Part shown: piece by piece, positions 1 through 9,858 of the stretch
Numbering within the stretch: position 1 is the stretch's first letter
Layout of the letters: each line of letters opens with the position of its first letter
Source: Taiwanofungus camphoratus
Lineage: Eukaryota > Basidiomycota > Agaricomycetes > Polyporales > Taiwanofungaceae
Assembly: GCA_003999685.1 (NCBI GenBank)
Contig: CP021222.1
Span: forward strand, 1,736,001-1,800,000
Length of the DNA: 64,000 bases
Direction of reading: 5' to 3'
Notes under the pieces: model-generated
Seen by the model: only the letters and a program-made list of their open reading frames with translations
Told to the model about the DNA's origin: nothing
The model's database searches: none
Program-made: the position numbers and the translations under genes

Positions 1-102
1 ACGAGAACGTGATGACATAGAATAGGCTTGATTCTGAGAGCGTGGACTCAATGGCGATTTCAGAGCATCGAACAACTCGGCTTTAGTGGCTGAGGAATCC
101 AT
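1..102 (-). CDS. 5' end of an unidentified gene, cut by the window edge
   Basis: A minus-strand reading frame opens with ATG at 102 and runs without a stop to base 1, giving 34 codons. The peptide starts MDSSATKAELFDALKSP and is rich in Ser, which fits the N-terminus of a cytosolic or nuclear protein, but it is too short to place in a family. A TATA-like stretch lies about 110 bp upstream at 211-223, which supports transcription leftward. The call rests on the open frame and this TATA only; the rest of the gene lies outside the window. Confidence 0.4.
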   Translation of the reverse strand, partial: MDSSATKAELFDALKSPLSPRSQNQAYSMSSRSR

Positions 103-210
103 TGATCCCTTCTGTCAGGACTGCACGAGATGGAAGGTACAGTTCCTGCCCAAGGCCTGTGCGTGGCATGCAAACCGTGAAGAGTGTGATCTTACGCGGA
201 GAGCAGCCCT

Positions 211-223
211 TGCAATATATAGC
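211..223 (-). promoter_or_regulatory. TATA-like element for the left-edge gene
   Basis: Read on the minus strand the sequence is GCTATATATTGCA, a good TATA match, placed about 110 bp before the ATG at 102. The distance leaves room for a 5' UTR of roughly 80 bases. The function is inferred from position only. Confidence 0.35.
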
Positions 224-522
224 GCCCGCTCCTTTCTCGTCGCGTCTTCTCCTTCAGAGCACGAGGTTTTCAAGCAATCCTAATTCCTGTTTACATAAAT
301 TCTTACTTGTAGCAACATAATCATGTGACAGTGGATGGCAGGTTCTGCCCTAGTGGAAAATTAGGAGCTAGAGGTAACAATCTTAACACTGAGCAGCAGT
401 CGACTATTAGACTACGAGCACTTGAGTAGCTGCGACCACTCCCTGGCTAGTGAGATGCTCAATTTGGAATCTAGTACTCGCCAATAATCTTCAAGTCGAC
501 GCTTAAGCATCAGGACATAAAA
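224..522. other. Intergenic stretch between the left-edge gene and MTR3
   Basis: Two overlapping plus-strand frames of 65-72 codons cross 86-320 but show no recognisable protein and run antisense to the likely left-edge gene. Nothing else is visible. It probably holds the 3' end of MTR3 and the upstream region of the left-edge gene. Confidence 0.4.
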
Positions 523-1592
523 TCAAGTCAATTGAGCGCTGTCCAAAAGGGCTTGGGCTACTACGGAATGTATGTCTACACAACGTTCTTCGCATTTGCC
601 CATACACTGTAGAAGATGAGCACATCGTCAAAGGACGAAAGGACGAGCTCCAACACTTACTTGTATTGCCTCTTCTGGTGTTAACCGACCAGCCTGCCAG
701 ACGTTGGTGACAGTTCCTAACGCTGGCATACCAGCCAATATCAGACTACCTGATGCTGCCCGTGCCTCATCTTCTGTTGGATCGAGCCAAATATCTTTGC
801 CTATGGTGGACTGAACTCGCCGTGAGGGTCGACACATAATTCATCTCAAAATGACTCACAGCCGCACACGAGACAACCAGACCTAGCATTTCTATTCCCG
901 CATCTGCGAGTGCCGCACTGGCAGCCACGGTGCCTGAAGCTATGCAACCCTCAATCCCGTCATTCTCGATGATGGTGAGGAAAATATCGATCGTCGACTT
1001 CGGTAAGAGCTCTAACCTTACGGAAGGCAGTAGAGCTTGATGTATCTGAATCGCAACTGATCTGTCTTCTGCATCCTATTTAGAAATGTACTCAGTTGGT
1101 CTTATGTAGAATCTGGAGGACTTACACGTATGGGAACTCTTCTGCGGGTGCACGAAAAAGGAACGAATTTGACTTCTACGTTCAGTCGTCCATTCTCACT
1201 GTACACTGTAGTTTTGGACTGTCTTGGGCCATAGCTGCCGGCGTAGACGCTCGAATAAAGTTGACAATCCTAAGAAATGTAGAGTACCGACACTGCACAG
1301 GCAATTTTTGTCCTCTCTGTCTCTATGTATGCAGATCCATTTGCTTGGTTAATGAGCCCTGCCTTCAAGACTTAAGAGCCGTAACGAGAGTAGTCTGAGT
1401 CACTAGATGTCAATGAATAGAAAACTGGGCTGCCGCACAGATAGGCCGAATGTCCCCCGGGGCTCGCCCTAAGCGTGACTTTCCAAGCCGCCACCTAGTG
1501 CTCGCATCTACATCTTCATTCGACTCGAAAATAAGGGGGAAGCTCTCTTCAGGGCCATTAATTCGTCTGCGGTCGAAATTGCTTTGCGCCAT
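523..1592 (-). CDS. MTR3: Exosome complex subunit MTR3 (RNase PH-like)
   Basis: This is a core ring subunit of the RNA exosome, which degrades and trims RNA 3' to 5' in nucleus and cytoplasm. The ring subunits of the RNase PH fold are catalytically inactive in eukaryotes and hold the RNA path. About six exons can be joined. The first (from ATG 1592) ends in DIRPI; the next gives LKAGLINQANGSAYIE, then YGPRQSKTTVYSENG, then RSVAIQIHQALLPSVRLELL, which is the typical MTR3 order. Later parts carry STIGKDIWLDPTEDEA and VTNVWQAGRL, and the last exon ends at the TGA at 523-525. The estimated length of about 265 residues suits the family. One donor appears to be GTCGGT. RRP46 or RRP41 are less likely alternatives. 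The gene is divergent from the NSRP1-like gene at 1685. Confidence 0.82.
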
Positions 1593-1684
1593 AAAAGCAG
1601 TAAGGGAGAATGTCTAACTGCCATAAGAGGAAATTGCTTTGAAGTTTGAACCAAGACCCATGCCCGCTTACGTACACTATAACC
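1593..1684. promoter_or_regulatory. Compact divergent promoter, MTR3 / NSRP1-like
   Basis: Only 92 bp separate the two start codons of genes transcribed away from each other. Both 5' UTRs and all core promoter elements must lie here or inside the first exons. I see no clear TATA box. Shared regulation of these two RNA-processing genes is an inference from spacing. Confidence 0.5.
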
Positions 1685-2985
1685 ATGAAGGTCTCCTTCT
1701 CTCTTACAAACAGTAAGACAAAGAGTGCAAAGCCGGTTGGAGAAGCCCCATCTCTCAAACGATCTGCGGCGTTTGCATCACTAGATGACGAAGAATCCAT
1801 CGAGGCCGCTCCCACAGCCTCGAATAGCGAAGCAGACGCGAACAAGAAGCTCGTCGCACAAAATGTTGAACTATCGAAATCGATGCAGAAGCGGATGGAG
1901 GCGGAAATGAAGGTTGACTCTACGGTCTTCGAGTACGACGAAGTGTGGGACAAGATGCAAGAGGCAAAACTGCGACAGAAGGAGGCTAAGGAGGCAGACG
2001 CTAAACAGCGTAAAGTGAGCACAAGCCCTCATGATGTTTCGAACGTTATCGCGCGTGAGCACTAATTGACTCAAGATCATGACAGCCCAAGTACATAAGC
2101 GGGCTGTTGACTTCTGCAGCAACGCGTAGGCTTGACTACCTGCGAGCTGAGGAGAAGATGATACAACGGGAACGTGAGGCCGAGGGGGACGAGTTCAAGG
2201 ATAAGGAGGCCTACGTGACACAGGCGTATAAGGATCAGATTGCGGAGTTGCGAAAAGCAGAACAAGAAGAGAAGCTGCGAGAAGGTGGGTTGGCCTTACT
2301 GCATTCGAGGCTACGCAACTTACATATGATCCCACGTACAGAGCTCGAGAAAAAGAAAAAGAACGAAGTAGGGTCCGGGATGGCACATTTTTATCGCAAA
2401 CTACTCGAAGAGTCCGAGCAGCAGCATGAGCAGACGGTGGCTGCGACAACATCGGCGCAAGCGAAGCCTACGATCGGCCCTCAAGGCCCCAATTTGACGA
2501 TCATGAAACCTCCAGATTTTGCCCCGAAATCTGATTTAGAGCTAGCTCGCCTTGCTCGAGAGCAGGGCAAGGATGTCGAGCTGAACGACGACAATCAGAT
2601 TGTAGACAAACGGGAGCTCCTCTCTGCAGGCCTAAATCTTTCGGCTCCGAATACAAGGCGGCTTGGATTACAGCTCTCAAAAGCCCAAAGCTTGTCTCAG
2701 GAGGCAGTTCAGGTGCACCGGGCTGTTGGTACTGCTGCCAGTCGGAAAGAAATCAACGAGCGTCGCGCTCGTGAAGTTGCAAACCAAATGGAAGAAGAAC
2801 GCGAACGGTTACTGAGGGAGAAGGAACGAGAGGAGCAAGAGAACATTTCTAGGGTAGTAGCGAAACGTAATACGGACGAGTCAGTGAAGAGCGCACGGGA
2901 ACGCTATTTAGAGCGAAAGCGGCGTAAAATCGAGGAGGATCAAGCATCTGGTGATGGCAGGCCCGAGGGGGCTGGGCCAGATTGA
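1685..2985 (+). CDS. NSRP1-like nuclear speckle splicing regulator (DUF2040)
   Basis: This matches the nuclear speckle splicing regulatory protein 1 (CCDC55) family, linked to alternative splicing in animals; a splicing role in fungi is inferred. The start is taken at ATG 1685 (MKVSFSLTNSK), since the family begins with a short basic stretch; an in-frame ATG at 1646 gives 13 less typical residues. Exon 1 covers 1685-2014 and exon 2 covers 2086-2985, joined in phase 0 across a 71-nt GTGAGC...CAG intron, for about 409 residues. The join gives PKYISGLLTSAATRR, then a highly charged coiled-coil typical of the family (EREAEGDEFKDKEAYVTQAY). The C-terminus is also rich in Arg and Glu. It converges with the kinase gene downstream. 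Confidence 0.78.
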
Positions 2986-3156
2986 CAAAATGGACATGAA
3001 TAGTTCTTTCATATTCGTCAACTTACTACATGATCCCCGCCTATATAACAAATCATCTATAGTAAATGTTAATGCATCCAGATCGTTTATGCTACAATGA
3101 CCAACGAGTTTCCGTGATAGAATGATAGACGTAGTGATATAAATTGACGTGGAATG

Positions 3157-4350
3157 TCAACTAGGAGGGCTGTCAAGTCTCTTCTCCCCTATCATACCAA
3201 CCATAGCGTTAAACGCATTTAATACTTCTCTTGCAGTTGGCCGTTGTTCGTGGTGGTCGTGCAACATCGGCTTGGTCAAGGCTACTAATTCTGGGACATT
3301 GTATCCTGTCACCTGAGCTTCAATTGATAAAGATACAACCATTCAAAGGCTTTCGATCACTCACTTTACAAGCTCGAAGCATGAACACCGCCAATGCCCA
3401 CACGTCTACTTTATAAGGGTCGCACCATTCACCTCGTCCAACCTCCGGAGGGGTCTCGGTTCCGCGGATATGACGAACGCGCGGGGTTTGTGTGCTGTGG
3501 AATCGGCGGCTTGTCTCGAAATCTATACAGGCATAACGCGACTTCGAGTCGGTTAAAACGTTTCGTAAGGAGATGTCGAGATGCGCGATGCTGCGAGAGT
3601 GCATGAAAACAATATGCTATGAACTAGTCGATATTAGTAGACTTGATGTTGAAAAGGGACAGCTACCTCTATTTGCTGCCGCAATGCTGCAAGGAAACAT
3701 CGTAATGTACTTGGCGGATAGGTCAAAAGTGGCGAGTCCCACTCCTCCATGACGATAAATGCTATTTTGTCTTGAGGAACGTCAATCAGGTCTAGAATAG
3801 CTAGGATAATGGTCAATGAGCCTGAATTGCTTTCTCAACGGTATGAGCCTACGTATACAATGGTTCATGGGATGGTCTCGTAGAGGTGGCGTGGATAGAT
3901 CTCGTACTATATCGTACTCGCGACTGTACGAATGCACCGCCTTGATGACCACCTTCATGCTGTCGGAGCAGCGAGTGCCTCGAAACAGGTTTTCCGGCTG
4001 AAATGAAAAATTTAATTGCATGAATTATGACCATAACAGAGAACACTGACAAGACCTGCATCCCTGCATAACTCGTCGTCATCCCCACCGTTACAGGCAC
4101 GGACATAGCCTGGTGAGTCCTTCGTTACATGCCACCCTTGCGACATCATCCAGTCCCAGCGACGCTGGTAGTATTGTTTGACGTCACGACAAGTATCAAG
4201 TCGAAATCCTCGGTTTCCAATGACGTCTCGGTAGGAGCACCATGCAGGCGCAATCCGCACGTTGACCTCATCCTCATCAATAGAAGAGCTAGAACAAGCC
4301 GATGTCATAGATTCAGAGTCTGATTCTTCGTATGACTCGCGCATGACCAA
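3157..4350 (-). CDS. Divergent protein kinase of a basidiomycete-type family
   Basis: A eukaryotic protein kinase-like domain is spread over about five exons. Visible parts, in order: an acidic, Ser-rich N-terminus from ATG 4350; a lysine strand KVVIKAV; a hinge FIVMEEW; a catalytic loop HLDISLRNVL, where the usual HRD is HLD but Asp and Asn are kept; CIDFE in place of the usual DFG; RGTETPPEV, like an APE motif; and DVWALAVFML. The C-terminal exon carries EQRPTAREVLNAF and stops at 3157. Such kinases are greatly expanded in mushrooms. The changed HRD and DFG motifs may mean altered or weak activity. Substrates are unknown. The last two thirds of the frame are firm; intron edges are approximate. 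Confidence 0.72.
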
Positions 4351-5174
4351 GCTTTGCGATTAGTAAACGGGAGGCTTGCTCGTGGAATTTGGAAGCGTAT
4401 GGACCAAGAACTCCGGTCTTTATGCTTGAGCAGAGGCCTGAAGCAGTGAAGAATTGAATATCAAACAGAAAGAGGGGGCACAGAGAAACTATAACCACAT
4501 AAGGCAGCCAACGTTACGGAACACACCGATGGATGAGAGTACACTGCCCTGCTTTTGTCGCGTCGAGGGAGACAATCGGAGAAGTAGAGGAAAACGTTAC
4601 CACAATGGTGATAGAATACGATGACCCAGATCCCACAGTGGCATGCTGAACCTCAAAGCTTAAGAAGAGAGTCAAAGACAGCACAGAAGGCCAGAAAGAG
4701 TTGCCGAATAAGGTGAAGTACTCCAGGTTAATTATCGATGAAGGCTGGATATTCTCATGTCACAGAGCCAAGGATGGGTAGCACGAGTAATTCTTGACGG
4801 CTTGCCGTGTTCAAGTTGGAACGACATGAAGGTTAGGAGTCTGCAAAAGGTGCGAAAACTCACACAGAAAAATGACTAGGGCAGTTAGCTGCCCGGAAGC
4901 GTTGAGCCGGCTGCAACGGTATGATGTGAACGAGGGATGATCTTCCCTAATCGCGCTGTGCCTTGTGGAAAGCAGCTCCGATATGCCAAGACGAGCTCAG
5001 CGAGCGGGACACCGAGTGTTTCATGAACGGATGTTGCCTTTGTGTTCCCAGTGAGGCGGCAAATACAAAGCGATAGTAGCGATGCCAATGCTTAGAAGCT
5101 GTCATAGTCGTGTACTATGCGTGGGAATCTCGGCGTTCGACCTGCCATGTTGAACCGCCAGTCTGCGTGAAGCG
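4351..5174. other. 824-bp intergenic region, kinase / RRM gene
   Basis: This is a divergent spacer between the kinase (-) and the RRM gene (+). It holds two minus-strand frames (4313-4498 and 4885-5088). The first begins with a hydrophobic run but is in another frame from the kinase and cannot be joined to it convincingly. The second shows no family. No RNA gene or repeat was seen. An extra short gene cannot be ruled out. Confidence 0.4.
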
Positions 5175-5867
5175 ATGGAAGAAGGGACAAAGACGAAGAA
5201 AACTATCTTCGTGGGTGGCATCGGTGACGATGTCGACGAGGCAGTATTGCTCGAGACCTTCTCGACTTTTGGTGCGTGTTTCTCGCATAATTCTAGATCC
5301 AATGCGACTGGAAGTTCTCGTGTAGGTGATATCATAGAGGTCCAGCTACCCGTTGCTCCGACAAATCCATCACAGCAGAATGGTACATCTCCATCCTTCC
5401 ATACCTTGCTACTTCTCTGAAGACCATTACACAGAAGTGAAGCATCGCGGCTTCGCCTTCGTAACATATGCATCACCTGCAGATGCTCAGGACGCTATCG
5501 ACAACATGGATCTCAATGAACTGAATGGTCGCGTTTTAAAGGTCAATCTGGCCAGGCAAATCAGGGCACCCTCTCAAGGGGCCGGTAATAGAGCCAGTAA
5601 GCGTATTGCTCGATACGTGATGCGCAGACCGCCTTACATTCGTATCGCTCTAAGTTTGGGAATCCGAAGAATGGCTTAAACACTACGCCAAACCGCTATC
5701 ACGCAGTGGAGGTCCGTTGTTATGTTCTTGCTCCAAAACAATTTCCATCACTCTAAAGCTCCTTAATAGGAGCTACTTTACGTGCAAAGACAAGAGAAGG
5801 ATCGAAGGGGGCAGAAAATGATGTCAGCGAGAAAGACGAGGACAATGGAAATGCCATGGAAGAGTGA
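5175..5867 (+). CDS. Single-RRM RNA-binding protein, like the N-terminus of cyclophilin E
   Basis: Five exons can be joined exactly: 5175-5271, 5326-5382, 5435-5596, 5655-5711 and 5770-5867, giving 156 residues. The protein has one RRM: RNP2 is TIFVGGI and RNP1 is HRGFAFVTY. After the RRM come RVLKVNLAR and WESEEWLKHYAKP, which match the linker that follows the RRM in human PPIE (Cyp33). The peptidyl-prolyl isomerase domain is absent; an acidic tail (EKDEDNGNAMEE) ends the protein. In PPIE the RRM binds A/U-rich RNA and sits in spliceosomal complexes. A stand-alone RRM of this type may have the same role, but this is an inference. Confidence 0.75.
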
Positions 5868-6246
5868 CTGTATCGTCTTATTTGCCCATTGTACCATTTT
5901 AGCACTCAACTTCTGTGGCCAATGTTATAGTATGTGTTAATGGTGCAAGATGACTCAAAGTCTTTTGAACAATGTCGCATGTTTATGGTGATTCATTTTC
6001 ATTGTGTCCCATCCAGTCTCATGAGGTCTAAACTACAAGCCGGACAAAGACAGCAAATCAACGACCCGAATATTTCCTTTACTAATTAAATTGGGTATCT
6101 CTTCCAGGAAGAAAGCATGTCCAAGTAGACGGGTGGTCGCACCCGCCTTCTATACGCTTTGACGGGCAACAGGAATGCATTGGCATACAGCAATTATGTG
6201 CGATGGGAAGGGAAGGGAGAGACACTTCTCGATCCACCAGGGAAAT
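5868..6246. other. 379-bp convergent spacer, RRM gene / sugar transporter
   Basis: Both flanking genes end here, so this should hold their two 3' UTRs. It is AT-richer than the neighbours. A weak plus-strand frame starts at 6175 and reads into the transporter in antisense. No terminator hairpin or RNA gene was recognised. Confidence 0.4.
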
Positions 6247-8043
6247 TCAACTTTCCTTTTTGGCCTTCAGAGAAGTACTGCTGTCGTCAGCGATGCTCGG
6301 TCTCAAGGTAGTAGCCTCAGACATCCTGTCAGAGTCTTGATCTTGAGCTGTGGGAAGCGTGAGACGGTCACCATCTTGTGGTTTTTCGTCCGCAGTGACT
6401 TGGTCCCCGAATACGGCTCCTAGCTCTTCCAAAGTCCGATGTGCTGTCTCGGGATAGACGAAGAATACGAAGATGCCTGAGATTACGCAGAAGCCTAACA
6501 GGATGAAGTAGTATCCACCATCGATGGCTGAGAATAGCGGTGGTGTGATGAATGCGATGATGAAATTGCAGAGCCAATTGGAAGTAGTCGACAAGGCCAT
6601 GCCCTTTGCTCTGGCGCGCATGGGGAAGATTTCCGCACCAAGCAGCCAGGGCCCGGGTCCCCAGCTGTTTCTTGGGAATGAGAAAAAGTTGATGATGAAT
6701 GTGGCCGAACACGTACGTTGCACCATAAAAGAATAGATACAGGCAGATAGCTGTTCCGGGCCGTATGAGACGCTATGATTTGCTGATAGCCAGAGGAATA
6801 GCACGTACCTGCGAAGATCCCGTCTGCATATGGGAGCCGAGCATCACCTTCCGGTAAAGAGTCTGCCTTGAATTGAAGGCCGCCGACAACTGCGAGACAC
6901 GATGCGAGAGCGAAGCTTCCCGTGATCAAGAAAGGGCGCCTTCCCCATCGATCGATAAGGAACATCGTAGGAATTGTACCTACACAGTAGACAATGGCAG
7001 CAACTCCAGCATACAGAAGCGAGCGTGCGATCGTGAACCCTGCCCGCGAGAGATTCCCAGGCAGGAAATAAAGCAATGCGTTGATGCCGTTGAACTGTGC
7101 GAACATTTGACAGGTGAGGCCCATAACTGCGCGTCGAGTATACTGCCTGAAGAGCTGAGCCCAGCTGGCCTGTCCTAGGTCTTTCTCGTATTCGACCGCA
7201 GCAGATATCTCCACAAATGTCGCTTTAATACCAGGGTCAGTGATGTCGCCGGCTGCGTGGAGGTCTGCGAGTACTCTGAGACCCTCGTCCTTGAACCCAT
7301 TACTGATCAGAAACCTGGGCGTCTCGGGTAGCACGAAAGTCCACAAGGTCAGAATGCCGGCCAGGACTGCTTGTACAATGTAAGGGCCCCTCCAAGATAT
7401 TTCTGACGGTAAAGCGAAGAAGAAACCATACCCAACCCAGGCAGAGATGAGATAACCCAGGTTCAAGCATAGATATTCTATGGAAATGAAGAGCCCTCGA
7501 GAATGACCGGGAGCAATCTCACACTGGAGTATAGGCACCGTCATGGAGAGCATCCCAACGCCAAGGCCTTGAATAGATCGACCAACTATGAGAGCAACGA
7601 GGTCTGGTGCAAAAATCTGGATGAATGCAGCGATCAGATAGATGATTGCGCCAATTCTAATTGACATGCGACGACCAAGGATGTCACAGACGTAAGCTGC
7701 ACCAAAGGCAGCGATGAGAGCAGTGATGTTTAAGCATGCAACGGTAATAGCTAAGCAGTGGAGTCTTTTGAGTTAATACATCTCGACTTTAAGTTCAACC
7801 ATTACCTTGCACCTCAGGATCAACGCCAGTGTCGCCTTCTCGAATCTGATCCATCGTGACCGTCTTGCCAAAGAACCTCTTGATGAAGGGAGGCTGCACC
7901 TGAATGGCTGCAATGACACCTTGGCTATATCCAAACATGGCGTCTCCTAGTGAAGCAAGGGCGGAAGAGGCGATCAGTAGTGGCTTTCCCACCATCCATC
8001 TAGGATAGCGAGGAGTGAACGACTTGGGTTTCAAGTGTTCCAT
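6247..8043 (-). CDS. MFS sugar transporter (hexose/sugar porter family)
   Basis: This is a plasma-membrane sugar carrier of the major facilitator superfamily, with 12 expected membrane segments. Start ATG 8043 gives a short N-terminus and a first segment with FGYSQGVIAAI. Four exons are joined. Family signatures are present: DILGRR after segment 2, PETPRFLI at the end of the first half, DRWGRRPF between segments 8 and 9, and PETAHRTLEE near the C-terminus. The join across the intron near 6663-6714 gives FFYGATWGPGPW, followed by AEIFPMRARAKG, as expected for fungal sugar porters. The last about 50 residues are a hydrophilic, Ser/Lys-rich tail. Estimated length is about 545 residues. The sugar transported cannot be told from sequence alone; quinate or lactose carriers are close relatives. 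Confidence 0.85.
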
Positions 8044-8615
8044 AGCAGAGAAACCAGCTGACAAACAAAAAATGGATGAAGTCGAGCACACCAAATCTAC
8101 AGTAGATGTGGCGAGGGAGATAGGACTGCACTGTGGCGAATCATAAGAGGCACGCGAGGCTGACAACGACGTCAAAACACCAATGTGAACAGACTCCAGT
8201 GGGACTAGACTCCTTGCTGACGATCCTGCATCTAATTCCGACCGGCGGTCAACACTACAACCATCTGGATTCAAACTTCAAGTCGAAGACTAGGACGAGT
8301 AGGCAAGCTTTGACTGATAAAGACGTGTCCAACAGGCATAATGCCGCCGCAACTGAGCAGGAGACACGAAATTAGTAGATTCCTGTCATCAATACCATTG
8401 AGTACACCCGTCACAAACCTGCGGCTGTATACGACACCTGCTGCAGAATAGGGTTCAACTGTCGAAGGCTCTATCAACATATCACCTACCTTCGGGTCTC
8501 GACGTAACTTATATTAAGCTAACTTTACTGCAAGCCTTTCACTCTTGCAAAGGAGTTACTGATTCCAGCATAAGCTGAAATGATCTAATGATACAGTAAT
8601 AGTCCACAATGTGTG
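8044..8615. other. 572-bp upstream region of the sugar transporter
   Basis: This lies between TAF13 (ending at 8616) and the transporter start, both on the minus strand, so it should contain the transporter promoter and the TAF13 3' UTR. Plus- and minus-strand frames of 69-80 codons here have no family features. I did not recognise a specific operator. Confidence 0.4.
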
Positions 8616-9463
8616 TTATGATTGAAATGAACCAGCCTGATTCATGTCTGATTCCTCGAACTGCGCACGAGCACGCTTGATGTCCTCCTGCATGAACAAT
8701 AGCTCTTCCATTCTAGCAAGCTTCTTTGCGTCCGCTGGTCTTGACAACGCACGACGAAGGTCTTCTATGGACAAACGAGACTTTTTCCCAGGTAAGAGTG
8801 CAGTCTGGCACTGCAAATTTTGGAGTACAAAGCCGTGATGAGCAAACTGACGCTGGCCGATAAGCGATAGACGCACGACATCGACAATGTATTCGACCAG
8901 AATCTCCTCCATAACGTTTACCGTATCATTAGCCGGGTTCCTATCGTCTCCAAACCCATACATCAGGTTTCGTACTTAAGCCGGTACATGTTACCCAAAT
9001 CAATTGTAGCCCATCCTTCATTAAGGAAGGACGTACGTTCTTTCGTGAATAGGCCCTTGTAAGTCGACTGCTTTCGCAAACCTCTTCCAGTGGCACCTCC
9101 ACTCGCCGCAGCAGCCACCGACTCCCGAGTATAAGCCGGAGTAAATGTGTATGTTGTCGATGTAGGCGCAGATCTCGGAGTAGTTGAAGTGATAGGTGTT
9201 GTTACTATTGTGTTAGCAGCCGCCGAAGGTACGGCTGGTTTAGGGGCGGTATAAGTTGAATGAGAAGCATGCTGTGGGGGAAAATAGCTATAGGTGTATG
9301 GCCATGTTGCCCCATATCCAGTGACAGCGGTCGGTGGATATGCAGTTGTTTGGTAAGGTGTAGTGGGATATGCACCTGGCGTTTGTGGATACGCAGTAGC
9401 TGGAGGATGGTAGGTACTGTATGGATAGGACGTCCCCGTGTGAGGTGGTGGATAATATGACAT
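8616..9463 (-). CDS. TAF13: TFIID subunit TAF13 with a long Tyr/Pro-rich N-terminus
   Basis: TAF13 is a histone-fold subunit of the general transcription factor TFIID and pairs with TAF11. Three exons join exactly: 9463-9037, 8974-8877 and 8810-8616, giving 239 residues. The first join restores FTKELRNLMYGFGDD, the signature at the start of the TAF13 histone fold (human FSKELRCMMYGFGDD). The second restores VEYIVDVCQTALLPG and then RLSIEDLRRALSRP. The helix ends with ARMEELLFMQEDIKRAR. Unlike the human protein of about 124 residues, this one has about 140 extra N-terminal residues rich in Tyr, Pro, Thr and Ala with YPP/YPT-type repeats, probably disordered. Without the splices, the first exon's frame appears to stop and overlap a second start (TGATG); this is an artefact of the intron. 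Confidence 0.88.
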
Positions 9464-9858
9464 TGTCGGTATTCTCGACTGCTACAGCGCTGAAGCTCTA
9501 AGGAGTTCTTTCTGTTCTGCCTGGTACTGAACGAGATAACCGTACGGTGGAGTTTGGTCAACAGTGGCGGCGAGTACCATTCGATCAGTTACGTAAGATA
9601 TGTGATGCCTTGGGTACCAAAAATGGCTGTAAAGTTTGGCAAGTCTCGGTCTCGACACAGTACTTTGCTACTAGTATCAGTGGTACATTGGATATCATAG
9701 TATTCAGAAATAGATAGCGAAACGGACAGAGATCATCGTGTACCTGAATGGCCTTCACACCAAATACCAAGTCCCACACGTCGTACGGTCAGTAAGTTTC
9801 AGTCAACACTATCGTTCACAACCACCGCCTACTGACTCCCACCATCCACTACTCGTCT
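9464..9858. other. 395-bp spacer, TAF13 / GT17
   Basis: This is the upstream region of TAF13 plus the 3' UTR of the GT17 gene. A 64-codon minus-strand frame at 9585-9779 has no recognisable features and no partner exon. No RNA gene or repeat was found. Confidence 0.4.

Noticed and set aside
4885-5088. 67-codon minus-strand frame between kinase and RRM gene
   Set aside because: No family features and no convincing join to the kinase; cannot be supported as a gene.
8960-8985. Apparent stop-start overlap (TGATG) between two frames, like a bicistronic pair
   Set aside because: Splicing 9036-8975 (GTACGT...TTAAG) gives FTKELRNLMYGFGDD, the normal TAF13 sequence, so it is one gene.
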